A DNA stretch of 64,000 nucleotides from Flavobacterium sp. UBA7663 (GTDB taxonomy: Bacteria > Bacteroidota > Bacteroidia > Flavobacteriales > Flavobacteriaceae): positions 100,959 to 164,958 of the forward strand of contig NZ_DLHR01000024.1 in NCBI RefSeq assembly GCF_002483315.1. Direction: 5' to 3'. The notes under the pieces were generated by a model, which made no database searches, was not told the origin of the DNA, and saw nothing but the letters and a program-made list of their open reading frames with translations. Shown piece by piece: positions 16,471 through 26,097 of the stretch (positions are counted from its first letter, which is position 1; each line of letters starts with the position of its first letter). A program made the translations under genes and the position numbers.

Positions 16471-17919
16471 TTAGTTAGGCAATCTTAACACTTTTTGATC
16501 TTCAACGTATTGTTGAAACGCAATCATAGCGGCAATTTCAGCTTCAGTATCTAATTTTGATTTTAGTTTTTCAGCATCGTAATACGCTTTCACAAATCCT
16601 GTATCGAAATCTCCTGAACGGAACGCTTCATGCTCCATTACAAATTTCCCGAATGGTAATGTTGTTGCAACTCCTTCAACCAAATAGTTATCAATTGCTT
16701 TAATCATCAATTCAATCGATTCTTCACGAGTATTTCCGTAAGTAATCAATTTTGAAAGCATTGGATCGTAGTAAATTGGCACATCCATTCCTTCTTCGAT
16801 TCCGTTATCCACACGAATTCCTTCTCCTTCTGGCAATTTGTAAGTACTTAAAAAACCAACATTTGGCAAGAAATCATTCATTGGATCTTCTGCATACACA
16901 CGAAGTTCCATAGCGTGACCTTTGATTTGTAAATCTTCTTGTTTCATTGGTAACGCTTCGCCACGCGCTACACGAATTTGCAATTCTACTAAATCCAATC
17001 CTGAAATTAATTCTGAAACAGGGTGTTCCACTTGCAAACGAGTATTCATTTCTAAGAAATAGAAATTATGGTCGGCGTCCATTAAAAACTCAACTGTTCC
17101 AGCTCCTAAATAATCGCAAGCTTTAGCAACTTTTACAGCCGCTTCACCCATTTCTTTACGTTTTTCTGGAGTCAAAATTGCTGAAGGCGCTTCTTCTACT
17201 ACTTTTTGATGACGACGTTGGATGCTACATTCTCTTTCGAAAACATATACAATATTTCCATGACTATCTGCCATTATTTGAATTTCGATGTGACGTGGTT
17301 TCGTAACATATTTTTCAATAAAAACGGAACCATCTCCAAAAGCATTAGTAGCTTCTGAAATTGCTCTATCCATTTGAGAAACGAAATCTTCTGCTTTTTC
17401 AACCACACGCATTCCTTTTCCACCACCACCAGCTGAAGCTTTAATCAAAATTGGAAAACCAATTTCAGTTGCAATTTTCTTTGCTGCTTCGATATCGGTG
17501 ATAGCATCTTCGGTTCCAGGAACCATTGGAATATTATAATGTTTAACCGCTTCTTTAGCTGCTAATTTACTTCCCATCATTTCAATCGCTTTCGATTTTG
17601 GTCCGATGAAAATGATATTATTTTTTTCACAAGCTTCTGCGAAAGTTGAATTTTCACTTAAAAATCCGTATCCTGGATGCACCGCATCAACACCTAACTC
17701 TTTACAAACTTCAATAATTTTATCTCCGCGTAAATACGATTGACTTGATGCTGCCTCACCAATTAAAACCGCTTCATCAGCATATTTTACATGTAGAGCA
17801 TTTCTATCGGCTGATGAGTAAACGGCTACTGTTTTGATTCCCATTTTTTTCGCGGTTTTCATTACTCTAATAGCAATTTCTCCACGATTGGCAACTAATA
17901 TTTTTTTAATTTCTTTCAT
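16471..17919 (-). CDS. Biotin carboxylase subunit of acyl-CoA carboxylase
   Basis: This ATP-grasp enzyme carboxylates the biotin on the carrier subunit using bicarbonate and ATP. The 482-residue protein starts MKEIKKILVANRGEIAIRVM. It contains the glycine-rich ATP loop KASAGGGGKGM, the substrate and metal region VEFLMDADHNFYFLEMNTRLQVEHPVSE, and the C-terminal biotin carboxylase domain with AHGAMELRVYAEDP-like sequence (here GHAMELRVYAED). I chose the Met at 17919 over one five codons upstream because the family begins at MKEI/MFKK, and because it leaves a one-base gap after the carrier gene stop. The order carrier, carboxylase, transferase is a single operon on the minus strand. Confidence 0.95.
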   Translation of the reverse strand: MKEIKKILVANRGEIAIRVMKTAKKMGIKTVAVYSSADRNALHVKYADEAVLIGEAASSQSYLRGDKIIEVCKELGVDAVHPGYGFLSENSTFAEACEKNNIIFIGPKSKAIEMMGSKLAAKEAVKHYNIPMVPGTEDAITDIEAAKKIATEIGFPILIKASAGGGGKGMRVVEKAEDFVSQMDRAISEATNAFGDGSVFIEKYVTKPRHIEIQIMADSHGNIVYVFERECSIQRRHQKVVEEAPSAILTPEKRKEMGEAAVKVAKACDYLGAGTVEFLMDADHNFYFLEMNTRLQVEHPVSELISGLDLVELQIRVARGEALPMKQEDLQIKGHAMELRVYAEDPMNDFLPNVGFLSTYKLPEGEGIRVDNGIEEGMDVPIYYDPMLSKLITYGNTREESIELMIKAIDNYLVEGVATTLPFGKFVMEHEAFRSGDFDTGFVKAYYDAEKLKSKLDTEAEIAAMIAFQQYVEDQKVLRLPN

Positions 17920-17920
17920 G

Positions 17921-18406
17921 TTATTCGAATTCAATTAACAATTGTCCTTTATCTACAGCGTTTCCTTTTTCAACAGCAATCGATTTGATAACTCCGTCTC
18001 TTGGTGAAAGGAAACAGTTTTCCATTTTCATAGCTTCCAAAATCAATAAAGGATCGTTTTCTTTAACTTCTTGTCCAACCGAAACGTTGATTTCTAAAAT
18101 CAAACCTGGCATTGGAGCTTTAATAGCGTTCACCACTTTTGTTTTTCCGCGCTCAATTCCCATACTTTTGATTAATTCATCTAAAGCATCAGAAATAGCT
18201 ACTTCGTAAGTATTGTTGTTAACTTTAACGGTATATTTTTTGGAAAGAAAATCTGCCGAAATTATTTCAGCTTTGTAAGGTTTGTTGTCCTTTAGTACAT
18301 GAAACTTCGAATTTTCTACTTTGACAGCGTCTAATTTTTGAAGGTCACTTTCCGTAACTTCAAACGAAGCAGTGTTGTTTACTAAAAGTTTATAATTTGT
18401 GCTCAT
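17921..18406 (-). CDS. Biotin carboxyl carrier subunit
   Basis: The 161-residue protein carries the biotin that shuttles carboxyl groups between the carboxylase and transferase encoded downstream. The C-terminal biotinyl domain (about residues 92-161) holds the classical EAMKMEN motif, with the biotinylated Lys at 127. The hinge before it is preceded by VVNAIKAPMPGLILEINVSVGQEVKENDPL. The N-terminal half (NYKLLVNNTASFEVTESDLQ) is the extension found in acyl-CoA carboxylase carriers rather than in AccB of fatty acid synthesis. It is the first gene of the operon; a perfect GAAAACGTTTTC palindrome lies upstream at 18443-18454, possibly coincidental. Confidence 0.92.
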   Translation of the reverse strand: MSTNYKLLVNNTASFEVTESDLQKLDAVKVENSKFHVLKDNKPYKAEIISADFLSKKYTVKVNNNTYEVAISDALDELIKSMGIERGKTKVVNAIKAPMPGLILEINVSVGQEVKENDPLLILEAMKMENCFLSPRDGVIKSIAVEKGNAVDKGQLLIEFE

Positions 18407-18493
18407 ATGAGATTATTTTTAGTCGACGTAAACTTACAAAAAGAAAACGTTTTCGAAACTGATAATTCTCATAAATTTGGAAAATAAGTATAG

Positions 18494-20602
18494 TTATTCG
18501 CTTTTCATATATAATTTAATTACAGCGTATAATTTCTCCTTTTCAATTGGTTTTGAAATAAAATCGGTAAAACCTAACTCTTTAATTTTATTAATTTCAT
18601 CTTCAAAAGTATAAGACGTTTGGGCAATTATTGGGATGGTTACATTAAACTTACGGATTTCTGTAAAAGCTTCGTAACCATTAAGATTTGGCATTTTTAT
18701 ATCCATTAAAACCAAATCGATTTCTGAATTTGTTTTGCATAACTCAACCGCTTCTACACCATCTTTTGCACGAATGATTTTAAAATTAAAGCTTTTTACA
18801 ATTTTCTCAATCAGTAAAAAATTGATATTATCATCTTCCGCAATTAAAATAATTTCTTCTTTTCCTAAATCTAATGGAAGTTTACTTTGAGTAACAAAAT
18901 TATTTTCAAAAACGGCATCATCTGAAAAGTGTAATGGAATAGAAAAATAAAATGTAGAACCAACACCTTCTTGTGAATTAAAATCGATTTTACCTTCTAA
19001 CATTTCCACGTATGCTTTTGAAATTGCTAAACCTAAGCCAAGCCCTTCATTAGCAGAAATTCCTTTAGCACTAATTTTACTAAATCGTTTAAAAACATTT
19101 TCTTGAAATGGAATTGGAATTCCAATACCTGAATCTTTGATACTGAATGTTATTTTTTTAGTATTTTCATCAATAGAATAATCCAAAATAATGAAACCTT
19201 CTTCGGTAAATTTGTAAGCGTTATTGAGTAAATTAGTAATGACTTCTCCTAACTTTACCTTATCAGAAATAATATTTTTGTGTAGTTTATGTTCAGGCTT
19301 GTTTAATTTGAAAACAACTTTTTCGTTACTATATAATTTTTCGTATGACATAAAAATTTGTTGAACAAATTCGGCTAAATTAAAAACCTGCAAATTAGGC
19401 TTAATTAACTGAGAATCAATTTTAGACATTTCAACCAAATCGTCAATTATTTCTAATAAATTTTTACCACTTTGTTGAATAACTTTGATGTATTCTTCTC
19501 TATCATTTTTAGATAAATCTGAATTTATAAGCAAATCTGAAAAACCCAAAATGGCATTCATAGGCGTTCTGATTTCATGTGATAAGTTCATTAAAAATGC
19601 TGATTTTAATTTATCACTTTCTTCAGCTTTATTCTTAGCAATTTCGAGTTCTCTGGCTTTAATTTGATTTTCCTCAAATAATTTTCCGATGTATCTAAAT
19701 TCGCCTCTAATATTTTTTAAAGACTGAATAGAATTTTGGTCACCCGTTTTTAAAATCTTTTTTATAAAACTTAATGGTAGCCTGGACCATTTATTAGCAT
19801 AGTAGTAATAAATTGCCCAAGAAATAATAATAGCAATAGTAATAACAATTAAAATGAATTTTGTAATCCAAAAATCTATATTGTAAGCCCTTTTATATAG
19901 AAGTTGCTGAATGGTATTGTTCTTATGATCTTTTAAAGGAATCGTAAAAAAAACAGCTTTTGTATTTACTATAGGTGGTTTATAAAACTCAATATTTGAT
20001 GTACTTATTTTTTCAAAGTTGGCAAAATACTCATTATCCAATAATCGCACCATGAAGAAACAACCCGATGGTTTTGTTTTGTTTTTATAAGGATCATCTG
20101 ATGGATGAATTGTAGCACCGTAAACTTCAATAACGCCCTCTGGAATTTTTAAATAAAACTTGTCTGATTTTTTTTTCAATAATTTTGTAATGGCTTCTTG
20201 AGGAATAAACTCTAGTGTTTTAATTTTTGGTGTTGAAACTTTCGTTATAAAATCTCCATTTGTATCATAAACACAAACGTATTCTACCTTATAAGTATCC
20301 AAAATAACCGCAATAGAAGTATTGAACCATTTCAGATCATTTGTCTTCATAAAATCAACAAATTCATCCCAATAAGTAACATCTGCAGCTAAAGAAGTGA
20401 AATTTTCAGAGTTTAATTTTAATAGTGAATTGATTTCGTTTTTGTAAATTTTATTACTTGAATCATAAATGTTCTTTTCTTGAACTTTCATGTAATAATA
20501 GAGAGAACCTACTAAAACTAATAGTCCAAAAGACATAAGAGAAAGCAAGCTTATCACTTTTGCATAGGTAGAATCAACATTTTTTGAGAAAAAAAACTTC
20601 AT
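18494..20602 (-). CDS. Hybrid sensor histidine kinase with C-terminal receiver domain
   Basis: The 702-residue protein senses an unknown signal across the inner membrane. Two membrane spans (about residues 15-37 and 245-267) bracket a 200-residue periplasmic region resembling CHASE4 (NSENFTSLAADVTYWDEFVDFM). A short coiled coil leads to the dimerisation domain with the phospho-acceptor His 342 in SHEIRTPMNA. The catalytic domain shows the N box (VITNLLNNAYKF), DSGIGIP and GLGLGLAISKAY. The receiver domain (about 582-702) has AEDD, phospho-acceptor Asp 634 in LVLMDIKMP, and the Lys in ISKPIEKE. No response regulator gene with an output domain is adjacent, so the phosphorelay partner is elsewhere; an orphan Hpt protein is encoded at 31275. 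Confidence 0.93.
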   Translation of the reverse strand: MKFFFSKNVDSTYAKVISLLSLMSFGLLVLVGSLYYYMKVQEKNIYDSSNKIYKNEINSLLKLNSENFTSLAADVTYWDEFVDFMKTNDLKWFNTSIAVILDTYKVEYVCVYDTNGDFITKVSTPKIKTLEFIPQEAITKLLKKKSDKFYLKIPEGVIEVYGATIHPSDDPYKNKTKPSGCFFMVRLLDNEYFANFEKISTSNIEFYKPPIVNTKAVFFTIPLKDHKNNTIQQLLYKRAYNIDFWITKFILIVITIAIIISWAIYYYYANKWSRLPLSFIKKILKTGDQNSIQSLKNIRGEFRYIGKLFEENQIKARELEIAKNKAEESDKLKSAFLMNLSHEIRTPMNAILGFSDLLINSDLSKNDREEYIKVIQQSGKNLLEIIDDLVEMSKIDSQLIKPNLQVFNLAEFVQQIFMSYEKLYSNEKVVFKLNKPEHKLHKNIISDKVKLGEVITNLLNNAYKFTEEGFIILDYSIDENTKKITFSIKDSGIGIPIPFQENVFKRFSKISAKGISANEGLGLGLAISKAYVEMLEGKIDFNSQEGVGSTFYFSIPLHFSDDAVFENNFVTQSKLPLDLGKEEIILIAEDDNINFLLIEKIVKSFNFKIIRAKDGVEAVELCKTNSEIDLVLMDIKMPNLNGYEAFTEIRKFNVTIPIIAQTSYTFEDEINKIKELGFTDFISKPIEKEKLYAVIKLYMKSE

Positions 20603-20691
20603 ACCAACATTTATTAGATGTTAAATTTATGATTTTTTTTCAATAAAAGTCAAATAATACCGACAAAATAATCTTTTTTTTAATACAAAAA

Positions 20692-22881
20692 CTACAAAAC
20701 CAACAAAGAAGAGTTTCTCAAAATTTGAATTGGTTTACTGTACCAAAACAATTCGAAATCATCAAATTGTTGTTCAAAATCTGATTTTAATTGCGAAAAA
20801 GTCATTTTGTTTTCAGCATAAACCGAAATTTTATCTAAGGTTGCAACCAACCACTTTCCTTCAGCTGCATTTACAGAAATATCATAGGTTTGAGTTTTAT
20901 TGTGAAACGTTAATTTCATCATTTCCCATGAATTTCCTTTTTTAGCTTTTGTGAAGATTTCAGTTTGAGGTTTTCCTCCTATCCAAACAATTTTAGCATT
21001 AGGCTTAGTTGAAAAATTTTGTTCTTTTTCAAGACAATTATAAATAAAATCCGAAGGAATTTTTGTTTTTGGAATCTTGAAATCAAACCAATCTTGCAAA
21101 TCATAATCAAAACAGATTCCGTGCATATAATTGAACAACGATTTCTTTAATCCGAAGCTAAATTTATCGTGATTGATTCCGGTTTTATCTTTGAAATTGA
21201 TGTCGTTATTAGCAAAAGTGATTTCGTTCTGTTCTGGAATTACTCCGAATTCTTCTGGAAACATTCCCACAGGCGAATGCGCTGTCATAGCAAATTGATG
21301 CCAAAATCCACTTTGCAAAACGCCTAGTTCAAACAACTGACGCACCATTTCCAAACTATCGACCGTTTCCTGAATGGTTTGCGTTGGATAACCATACATC
21401 AAATAGGCGTGAACCATTATTCCCGATTCGGTGAAATTTCGGGTAACTTGTGCTACTTGTTCAACGGTTACTCCTTTTTTGATTAATTCTAAAAGTCGGT
21501 CCGAAGCCACTTCTAATCCACCAGAAACCGCAATACATCCCGATTCTTTCAATAACAAACATAAATCAGCTGTAAAACTTTTTTCAAAACGAATGTTGGT
21601 CCACCAAGTGACTACTAATTTGCGTTTGATAATTTCTAAAGCTACTTCTCGCATTAAAGCTGGCGGCGCTGCTTCATCTACAAAATGGAATCCGTTTTCG
21701 CCTGTTTGAGCGATTAATTCTTCCATTCGGTCCACCAAAATTTTGGCTGCAATGGGTTCGTATAACTTAATATAATCGAGAGAAATATCGCAAAACGTAC
21801 ATTTTCCCCAATAACAACCGTGAGCCATAGTGAGTTTATTCCAACGACCATCGCTCCATAAACTGTGCATAGGATTTGCAATTTCTATGACCGAAATGTA
21901 TTTATCTAAAAACAAATCAGAATAATCTGGAGTACCAACTTCTGCTTGTTTGTAATCGTGACGTGTAGTGTTGTTTTTATAAACGACTTGGTTGTTTTCT
22001 AATAAAAATGTTCTTTTTAAAGGCTTCTCGACTTGACTCGATGTGACAAAATCATATAACAATTCAACTGGAAGTTCACCATCATCCAACGTAATAAAAT
22101 CGAAGAATTCAAAAACTCTTTTATCTTTTAATTCGCGAAGTTCAGTGTTTGGAAAACCACCTCCCATTGATAATTTTATATTGGGATAATTAGTTTTTAA
22201 AAACTGGGCACATCGGAAAGCGCTGTATAAATTACCAGGAAAAGGAACGGAAATTAAAACCAATCTTGGTTGCACTTCTTCAATTCTCTGTTTCAGAATT
22301 TTGATTGTGATTTCATCTATGAAAGTTAATTCATTTTGTAAATGATTATATAACTCATCGAACGAATTCGCGCTTCTTCCTAAACGTTCTGCATAGCGAC
22401 TAAATCCGAAATTTTCATCTATACATTCTACGATGAAATCGGATAAATCTTCTAAATATAAAGTCGCTAAATGCTTGGCTTTGTCTTGCATTCCCATTGA
22501 ACCAAATGCAAATTCCATGTCATCTAATTGCTCAAAACGAGAAGCTTCAGGCAGAAAATTTCCTGAACAAATTTGACGCGCTAACGACGGATTTTTTCCT
22601 TGAAGAAAAGCGATTACGGAATCAATGGTTTTGATGTAATCATCTTTTAAAGCGAATATTCGTTGTGAATTCGATCCAAATTCTTGAAACTTGAAACCTG
22701 AAACTTGAAACAAATTTTCCAAACCTTCTTTTGAAAACAATTCTAAAATCACTTCGATACCTAAATCCATTTGGTAAGCCGTAATATCTTTTGTATTTAG
22801 AAAACCTTTGATATAAGCCGTTGCTGGATACGGTGTATTCAGTTGGGTGAAGGGTGGTGTGATTAAGAGGATGTTTTTCAA
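20692..22881 (-). CDS. B12-binding domain radical SAM protein
   Basis: The 729-residue protein combines an N-terminal cobalamin-binding-like Rossmann region (PRLVLISVPFPGNLYSAFRCAQ, MGGGFPNTELRELKD) with a radical SAM core (about residues 350-560). The iron-sulphur motif is CYWGKCTFCD, a C-x5-C-x2-C arrangement within the radical SAM group, followed by GGLEVASDRLLELIKKG and AYLMYGYPTQT. A C-terminal region of about 150 residues is specific to this family. The reaction is unknown. No ATG is available: TTG at 22881 gives LKNILLITPPF, the expected family start, and a second TTG at 22899 is possible. Residues near 57-67 (FQVSGFKFQEF) are encoded by a TTTCAAG-type repeat tract, an unusual insertion. 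Confidence 0.85.
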   Translation of the reverse strand: MKNILLITPPFTQLNTPYPATAYIKGFLNTKDITAYQMDLGIEVILELFSKEGLENLFQVSGFKFQEFGSNSQRIFALKDDYIKTIDSVIAFLQGKNPSLARQICSGNFLPEASRFEQLDDMEFAFGSMGMQDKAKHLATLYLEDLSDFIVECIDENFGFSRYAERLGRSANSFDELYNHLQNELTFIDEITIKILKQRIEEVQPRLVLISVPFPGNLYSAFRCAQFLKTNYPNIKLSMGGGFPNTELRELKDKRVFEFFDFITLDDGELPVELLYDFVTSSQVEKPLKRTFLLENNQVVYKNNTTRHDYKQAEVGTPDYSDLFLDKYISVIEIANPMHSLWSDGRWNKLTMAHGCYWGKCTFCDISLDYIKLYEPIAAKILVDRMEELIAQTGENGFHFVDEAAPPALMREVALEIIKRKLVVTWWTNIRFEKSFTADLCLLLKESGCIAVSGGLEVASDRLLELIKKGVTVEQVAQVTRNFTESGIMVHAYLMYGYPTQTIQETVDSLEMVRQLFELGVLQSGFWHQFAMTAHSPVGMFPEEFGVIPEQNEITFANNDINFKDKTGINHDKFSFGLKKSLFNYMHGICFDYDLQDWFDFKIPKTKIPSDFIYNCLEKEQNFSTKPNAKIVWIGGKPQTEIFTKAKKGNSWEMMKLTFHNKTQTYDISVNAAEGKWLVATLDKISVYAENKMTFSQLKSDFEQQFDDFELFWYSKPIQILRNSSLLVL

Positions 22882-22990
22882 AGTAAATATTTTAAGCAAA
22901 AATAAGGCTTTTTATGAAATCCTAAGAGCTTGTTAAAGGCAATTTAGAAATATAAATTTTTAGTATTTTAGCAGAAAAATAATTGCTAAA

Positions 22991-24586
22991 ATGCCAAACG
23001 ACTGTATTACGTATCAAAATTCGGAATATTTTTCAAAACTAATCGTAGATTATTTAGACCAAAAGGCTGAATTAAAGTCGTTATACAATCGATTTCCAAC
23101 TTTAGAAAACTTTAGACTTCAAATTGAGGAAAAAAGCAAAAATTTCCCAATAGAGAATCGAGAGATTTTATCTAAAGCTATAGCAAATCAATATCAAAAG
23201 TTTGAAATTTCTGAAGCAACTTCTAAAAATATTGAACTCTTAAAGAAACCAAATACTTATACTATTACAACAGGTCATCAGCTAAATTTATTTACTGGTC
23301 CATTATTCTTTCTCTATAAAATCATTTCAGTTATTAATTTAACTAAAGAATTAAAGAATGCTTATCCAGAAAACAATTTTGTACCTGTTTATTGGATGGC
23401 AACTGAAGATCATGATTTTGATGAAATTAATTATTTCAATTTCAAAGGCAAGAAAATTCAATGGAAAAAAGAGAGTAAAGGTCCTGTTGGAAGATTAAAC
23501 ACTTCTGGATTAGATGAAGTATATGAGCAATTTTCAAACGAATTAGGCTTAGGAAATAATGCGAAATATCTTCGTGAATTATTTAAAAAATCATATTTAG
23601 AACACGACAATTTAGCTGATGCTACGCGTTACTTAGCAAATGAATTATTTAAAAACGAAGGTTTAGTTATCCTTGACGGAGACGATTCTGAACTAAAAAA
23701 ACTATTTATTCCTTTCGCTAAAAATGAATTATTACATCAAACTTCATTTAAAAGAGTAAATGAAACGCTTCCGTTACTAAAAGAATATAATGTTCAGGTG
23801 AATCCGAGAGAAATAAATTTATTCTACATACAAGATGACTTAAGAGAACGCATCATCTTTGAAAAAGGAAATTTCAAAATCAACAATACACTCCTATCAT
23901 TTTCAGAAAGTGAAATTCTAACAGAATTAGAAAAAAATCCCGAAAATTTTAGTCCAAATGTGATTTTACGACCCTTGTACCAAGAGGTTATTTTACCAAA
24001 CCTTTGCTATATCGGCGGTGGAGGTGAATTAGCGTACTGGTTAGAATTAAAATCAAATTTTGAAGCAAACACTATTACTTTTCCAATTTTGTTGCTTAGA
24101 AACTCTGTATTAGTTGCTACAAAAAAACAGGTTGAAAAAATGGAAAGATTGAATCTGAATTGGGCAGATGTATTCCAAAACCAGCAAATGTTAATCAACG
24201 AGAAAACTAAAGCAATATCAGAATTTACGATTGATTTCAGCGAACAAAAAGAATTTCTAAAAAATCAATTTAAAGTTTTATATGAAATTGCAAATAAAAC
24301 TGATAAGTCATTTTTAGGAGCTGTAAAAGCACAAGAAGTGAAGCAATTAAAAGGACTTGATACGTTAGAAAAAAAATTACTCAAAGCTGAGAAAAGAATT
24401 TATAAAGAAAAACTAGACCGAATTATTTTACTTCAAAACGAATTATTTCCAAATCAAACTTTACAAGAAAGAAAATCAAATTTTTCAGATTTCTATGACG
24501 AAGCAAATGAATTTGAAGCTTATTTCTCACTTTTAAAGTCTCATTTACAACCTTTAAAACAAAATTTCAACATTGTTATTATTTAA
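22991..24586 (+). CDS. bshC: Putative cysteine ligase BshC (bacillithiol synthesis)
   Basis: BshC is believed to add cysteine to glucosaminyl-malate in the last step of making bacillithiol, the low-molecular-weight thiol of Firmicutes and many Bacteroidota. The 531-residue protein has the family's typical length and motifs: TITTGHQLNLFTGPLFFLYKI near residues 95-115, VPVYWMATEDHDFDEI, and PNVILRPLYQEVILPNLCYIGGGGELAYWLELK. The C-terminal third is a coiled coil (AQEVKQLKGLDTLEKKLLKAEKRIYKEKLDRI). bshA and bshB are not in this window. The gene stands alone on the + strand, divergent from the radical SAM gene. Confidence 0.95.
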   Translation: MPNDCITYQNSEYFSKLIVDYLDQKAELKSLYNRFPTLENFRLQIEEKSKNFPIENREILSKAIANQYQKFEISEATSKNIELLKKPNTYTITTGHQLNLFTGPLFFLYKIISVINLTKELKNAYPENNFVPVYWMATEDHDFDEINYFNFKGKKIQWKKESKGPVGRLNTSGLDEVYEQFSNELGLGNNAKYLRELFKKSYLEHDNLADATRYLANELFKNEGLVILDGDDSELKKLFIPFAKNELLHQTSFKRVNETLPLLKEYNVQVNPREINLFYIQDDLRERIIFEKGNFKINNTLLSFSESEILTELEKNPENFSPNVILRPLYQEVILPNLCYIGGGGELAYWLELKSNFEANTITFPILLLRNSVLVATKKQVEKMERLNLNWADVFQNQQMLINEKTKAISEFTIDFSEQKEFLKNQFKVLYEIANKTDKSFLGAVKAQEVKQLKGLDTLEKKLLKAEKRIYKEKLDRIILLQNELFPNQTLQERKSNFSDFYDEANEFEAYFSLLKSHLQPLKQNFNIVII

Positions 24587-24704
24587 AAATATCGACTAAA
24601 AACACTTTTATTCGATAAAAAACAATATATTTAATTTTTTAACATTAAATTAAGGCAAAAATTCAATTTTATAACAATTTACCTTTTTAATGTTAAAAAA
24701 ATAT

Positions 24705-24712
24705 TATATTTG
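24705..24712 (+). promoter_or_regulatory. -7 box for the SUMF1-domain gene
   Basis: TATATTTG matches the TAnnTTTG -7 element and lies 26 bases before the ATG at 24738. This argues against the upstream in-frame Met at 24690 as start. The -33 region is only a T run. Confidence 0.55.
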
Positions 24713-24737
24713 CACACCTAAATTAATAACAAATCTT

Positions 24738-25565
24738 ATGAAAAAAATTACATTTTATTCTATTTTATTAATTACCCTTATATCATTATTTGCATTTAAA
24801 AATAGTCTTATTGACACCGATTTAATCAAAATTCAAGGTGGAACTTTTAAAATGGGTTCAAAAGATTCTGATGGATTAGCTGATGTTGATGAACAAAAAG
24901 AGCATAGTGTTAATCTTAATACATTTGAAATTAGCAAATTTGAAGTGACCGTTTGGGAATGGAAACAATTTATCAAAGCTAATAAAATGAAAATGCCTGT
25001 TAAACCAACTTGGGGATGGCAAGATAATTACCCTATTAATGGAATAACTTGGAACGAAGCGATTGCTTACTGCAATTGGTTAAGCAAGATAGAAAAACTT
25101 CAACCAGTTTATTCTAAAAAAGGACCAAACTTTGTTTGCAACTTTAAAGCAAATGGATATAGATTACCAACAGAAGCAGAATGGGAATTTGCTGCAAAAG
25201 GAGGTTCTCTTTCGAAAGGATTTAAATTTAGCGGAAGCAACACTTTAGATCAAATTGCTTGGCACAAAGGAAACAGTAAAGGAACTCCTCACACAATTGG
25301 AACAAAACTACCAAATGAATTAGGTCTATATGACATGAGTGGAAACGTATGGGAATGGTGCTGGGATTGGTACAATAAAGATTTCTACAAACAAGAAAAA
25401 GGAGACAACCCTAAAGGACCAGAAATGGGAGACAGAAGAACCGTAAGAGGTGGTTCTTGGGATAGCCAACCAAATTATGTTAGACCAGCAAACCGAATTT
25501 CTACAGAACCAAATAAAACACATGAGTTTTACGGTTTTAGAGTAGCTAGAACAATTATAAAATAA
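24738..25565 (+). CDS. Exported SUMF1/formylglycine-generating-enzyme-like protein
   Basis: The 275-residue protein begins with a hydrophobic signal or anchor (MKKITFYSILLITLISLFAF). A full sulfatase-modifying-factor (FGE-sulfatase) domain follows: IQGGTFKMGS, ISKFEVTVWEWKQFI, ITWNEAIAYCNWLS, GYRLPTEAEWEFAAKGG, LGLYDMSGNVWEWCWDWY and VRGGSWDS...RPANRIS, ending in YGFRVARTI. In Bacteroidota the same fold occurs in gliding lipoproteins GldJ/GldK, but this protein is shorter and lacks their lipobox, so I do not assign it to them. No sulfatase gene is nearby. The ATG at 24738 is preferred because the promoter -7 box lies between it and the upstream Met. Confidence 0.85.
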   Translation: MKKITFYSILLITLISLFAFKNSLIDTDLIKIQGGTFKMGSKDSDGLADVDEQKEHSVNLNTFEISKFEVTVWEWKQFIKANKMKMPVKPTWGWQDNYPINGITWNEAIAYCNWLSKIEKLQPVYSKKGPNFVCNFKANGYRLPTEAEWEFAAKGGSLSKGFKFSGSNTLDQIAWHKGNSKGTPHTIGTKLPNELGLYDMSGNVWEWCWDWYNKDFYKQEKGDNPKGPEMGDRRTVRGGSWDSQPNYVRPANRISTEPNKTHEFYGFRVARTIIK

Positions 25566-25576
25566 TAAAAAACAAT

Positions 25577-25607
25577 ATTGCAAAACCTAATTAAAATGGT
25601 ACCTTTG
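25577..25607 (+). promoter_or_regulatory. Promoter of ndk
   Basis: ATTG at 25577-25580 is followed by 19 bases and TACCTTTG (25600-25607), an excellent match to the phylum's -33/-7 promoter. The ATG of ndk is 16 bases further on. Confidence 0.8.
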
Positions 25608-25622
25608 CAAAAAATTTAAAAA

Positions 25623-26042
25623 ATGGCAACAAACAGAACTTTTACAATGATTAAACCAGATGCTGTAGAAAACGGACATATTGGTGGAATCTTAAACATG
25701 ATTACAGAAGGTGGTTTCAAAATTGTTTCTTTGAAATTAACTCAATTAACTATTGCTGATGCACAAGCGTTTTATGCTGTTCACGCCGCAAGACCATTTT
25801 TTGGTGAACTAGTTGAATTTATGACAAGAGGTCCAATTGTAGCTGCTATCTTAGAAAAAGATAACGCAGTGGAAGACTTCAGAACTTTAATTGGAGCTAC
25901 TAATCCTGCTGATGCAGCTGAAGGAACAATCCGTAAAAAATATGCTACTTCAATTGGAGAAAATGCAGTTCACGGATCTGATTCTGATGAAAATGCAGCT
26001 ATTGAAGGTGCTTTCCATTTTTCAGGAAGAGAGCAATTCTAA
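25623..26042 (+). CDS. ndk: Nucleoside diphosphate kinase
   Basis: Ndk exchanges the terminal phosphate between nucleoside triphosphates and diphosphates through a phospho-His. The 139-residue protein has the complete fold: TFTMIKPDAVENGHIGGI, RPFFGELVEFMTRGPIVAAILE, LIGATNPADAAEGTIRKKY, and the active-site His in ENAVHGSDSDENAAIE. Length and start are typical. It forms a single-gene unit with its own strong promoter and terminator. Confidence 0.98.
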   Translation: MATNRTFTMIKPDAVENGHIGGILNMITEGGFKIVSLKLTQLTIADAQAFYAVHAARPFFGELVEFMTRGPIVAAILEKDNAVEDFRTLIGATNPADAAEGTIRKKYATSIGENAVHGSDSDENAAIEGAFHFSGREQF

Positions 26043-26061
26043 TTTTTAGAATTAATCATAT

Positions 26062-26097
26062 AAAAAAAATCCCGATTCAATGAATCGGGATTTTTTT
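26062..26097. terminator. Bidirectional terminator after ndk
   Basis: AAAATCCCGATTCA pairs with TGAATCGGGATTTT over a minimal loop and is flanked by A and T runs. It is shared by ndk and the convergent DUF721 gene. Confidence 0.88.

Noticed and set aside
18443..18454. Perfect palindrome GAAAACGTTTTC upstream of the biotin carrier gene
   Set aside because: A 12-base AT-rich palindrome can occur by chance in DNA of this composition, and no second site or regulator supports an operator.
24690..24737. Earlier start (Met at 24690) for the SUMF1-domain gene
   Set aside because: A TATATTTG promoter box at 24705-24712 lies inside this stretch, and the Met at 24738 places the signal peptide at the N-terminus.
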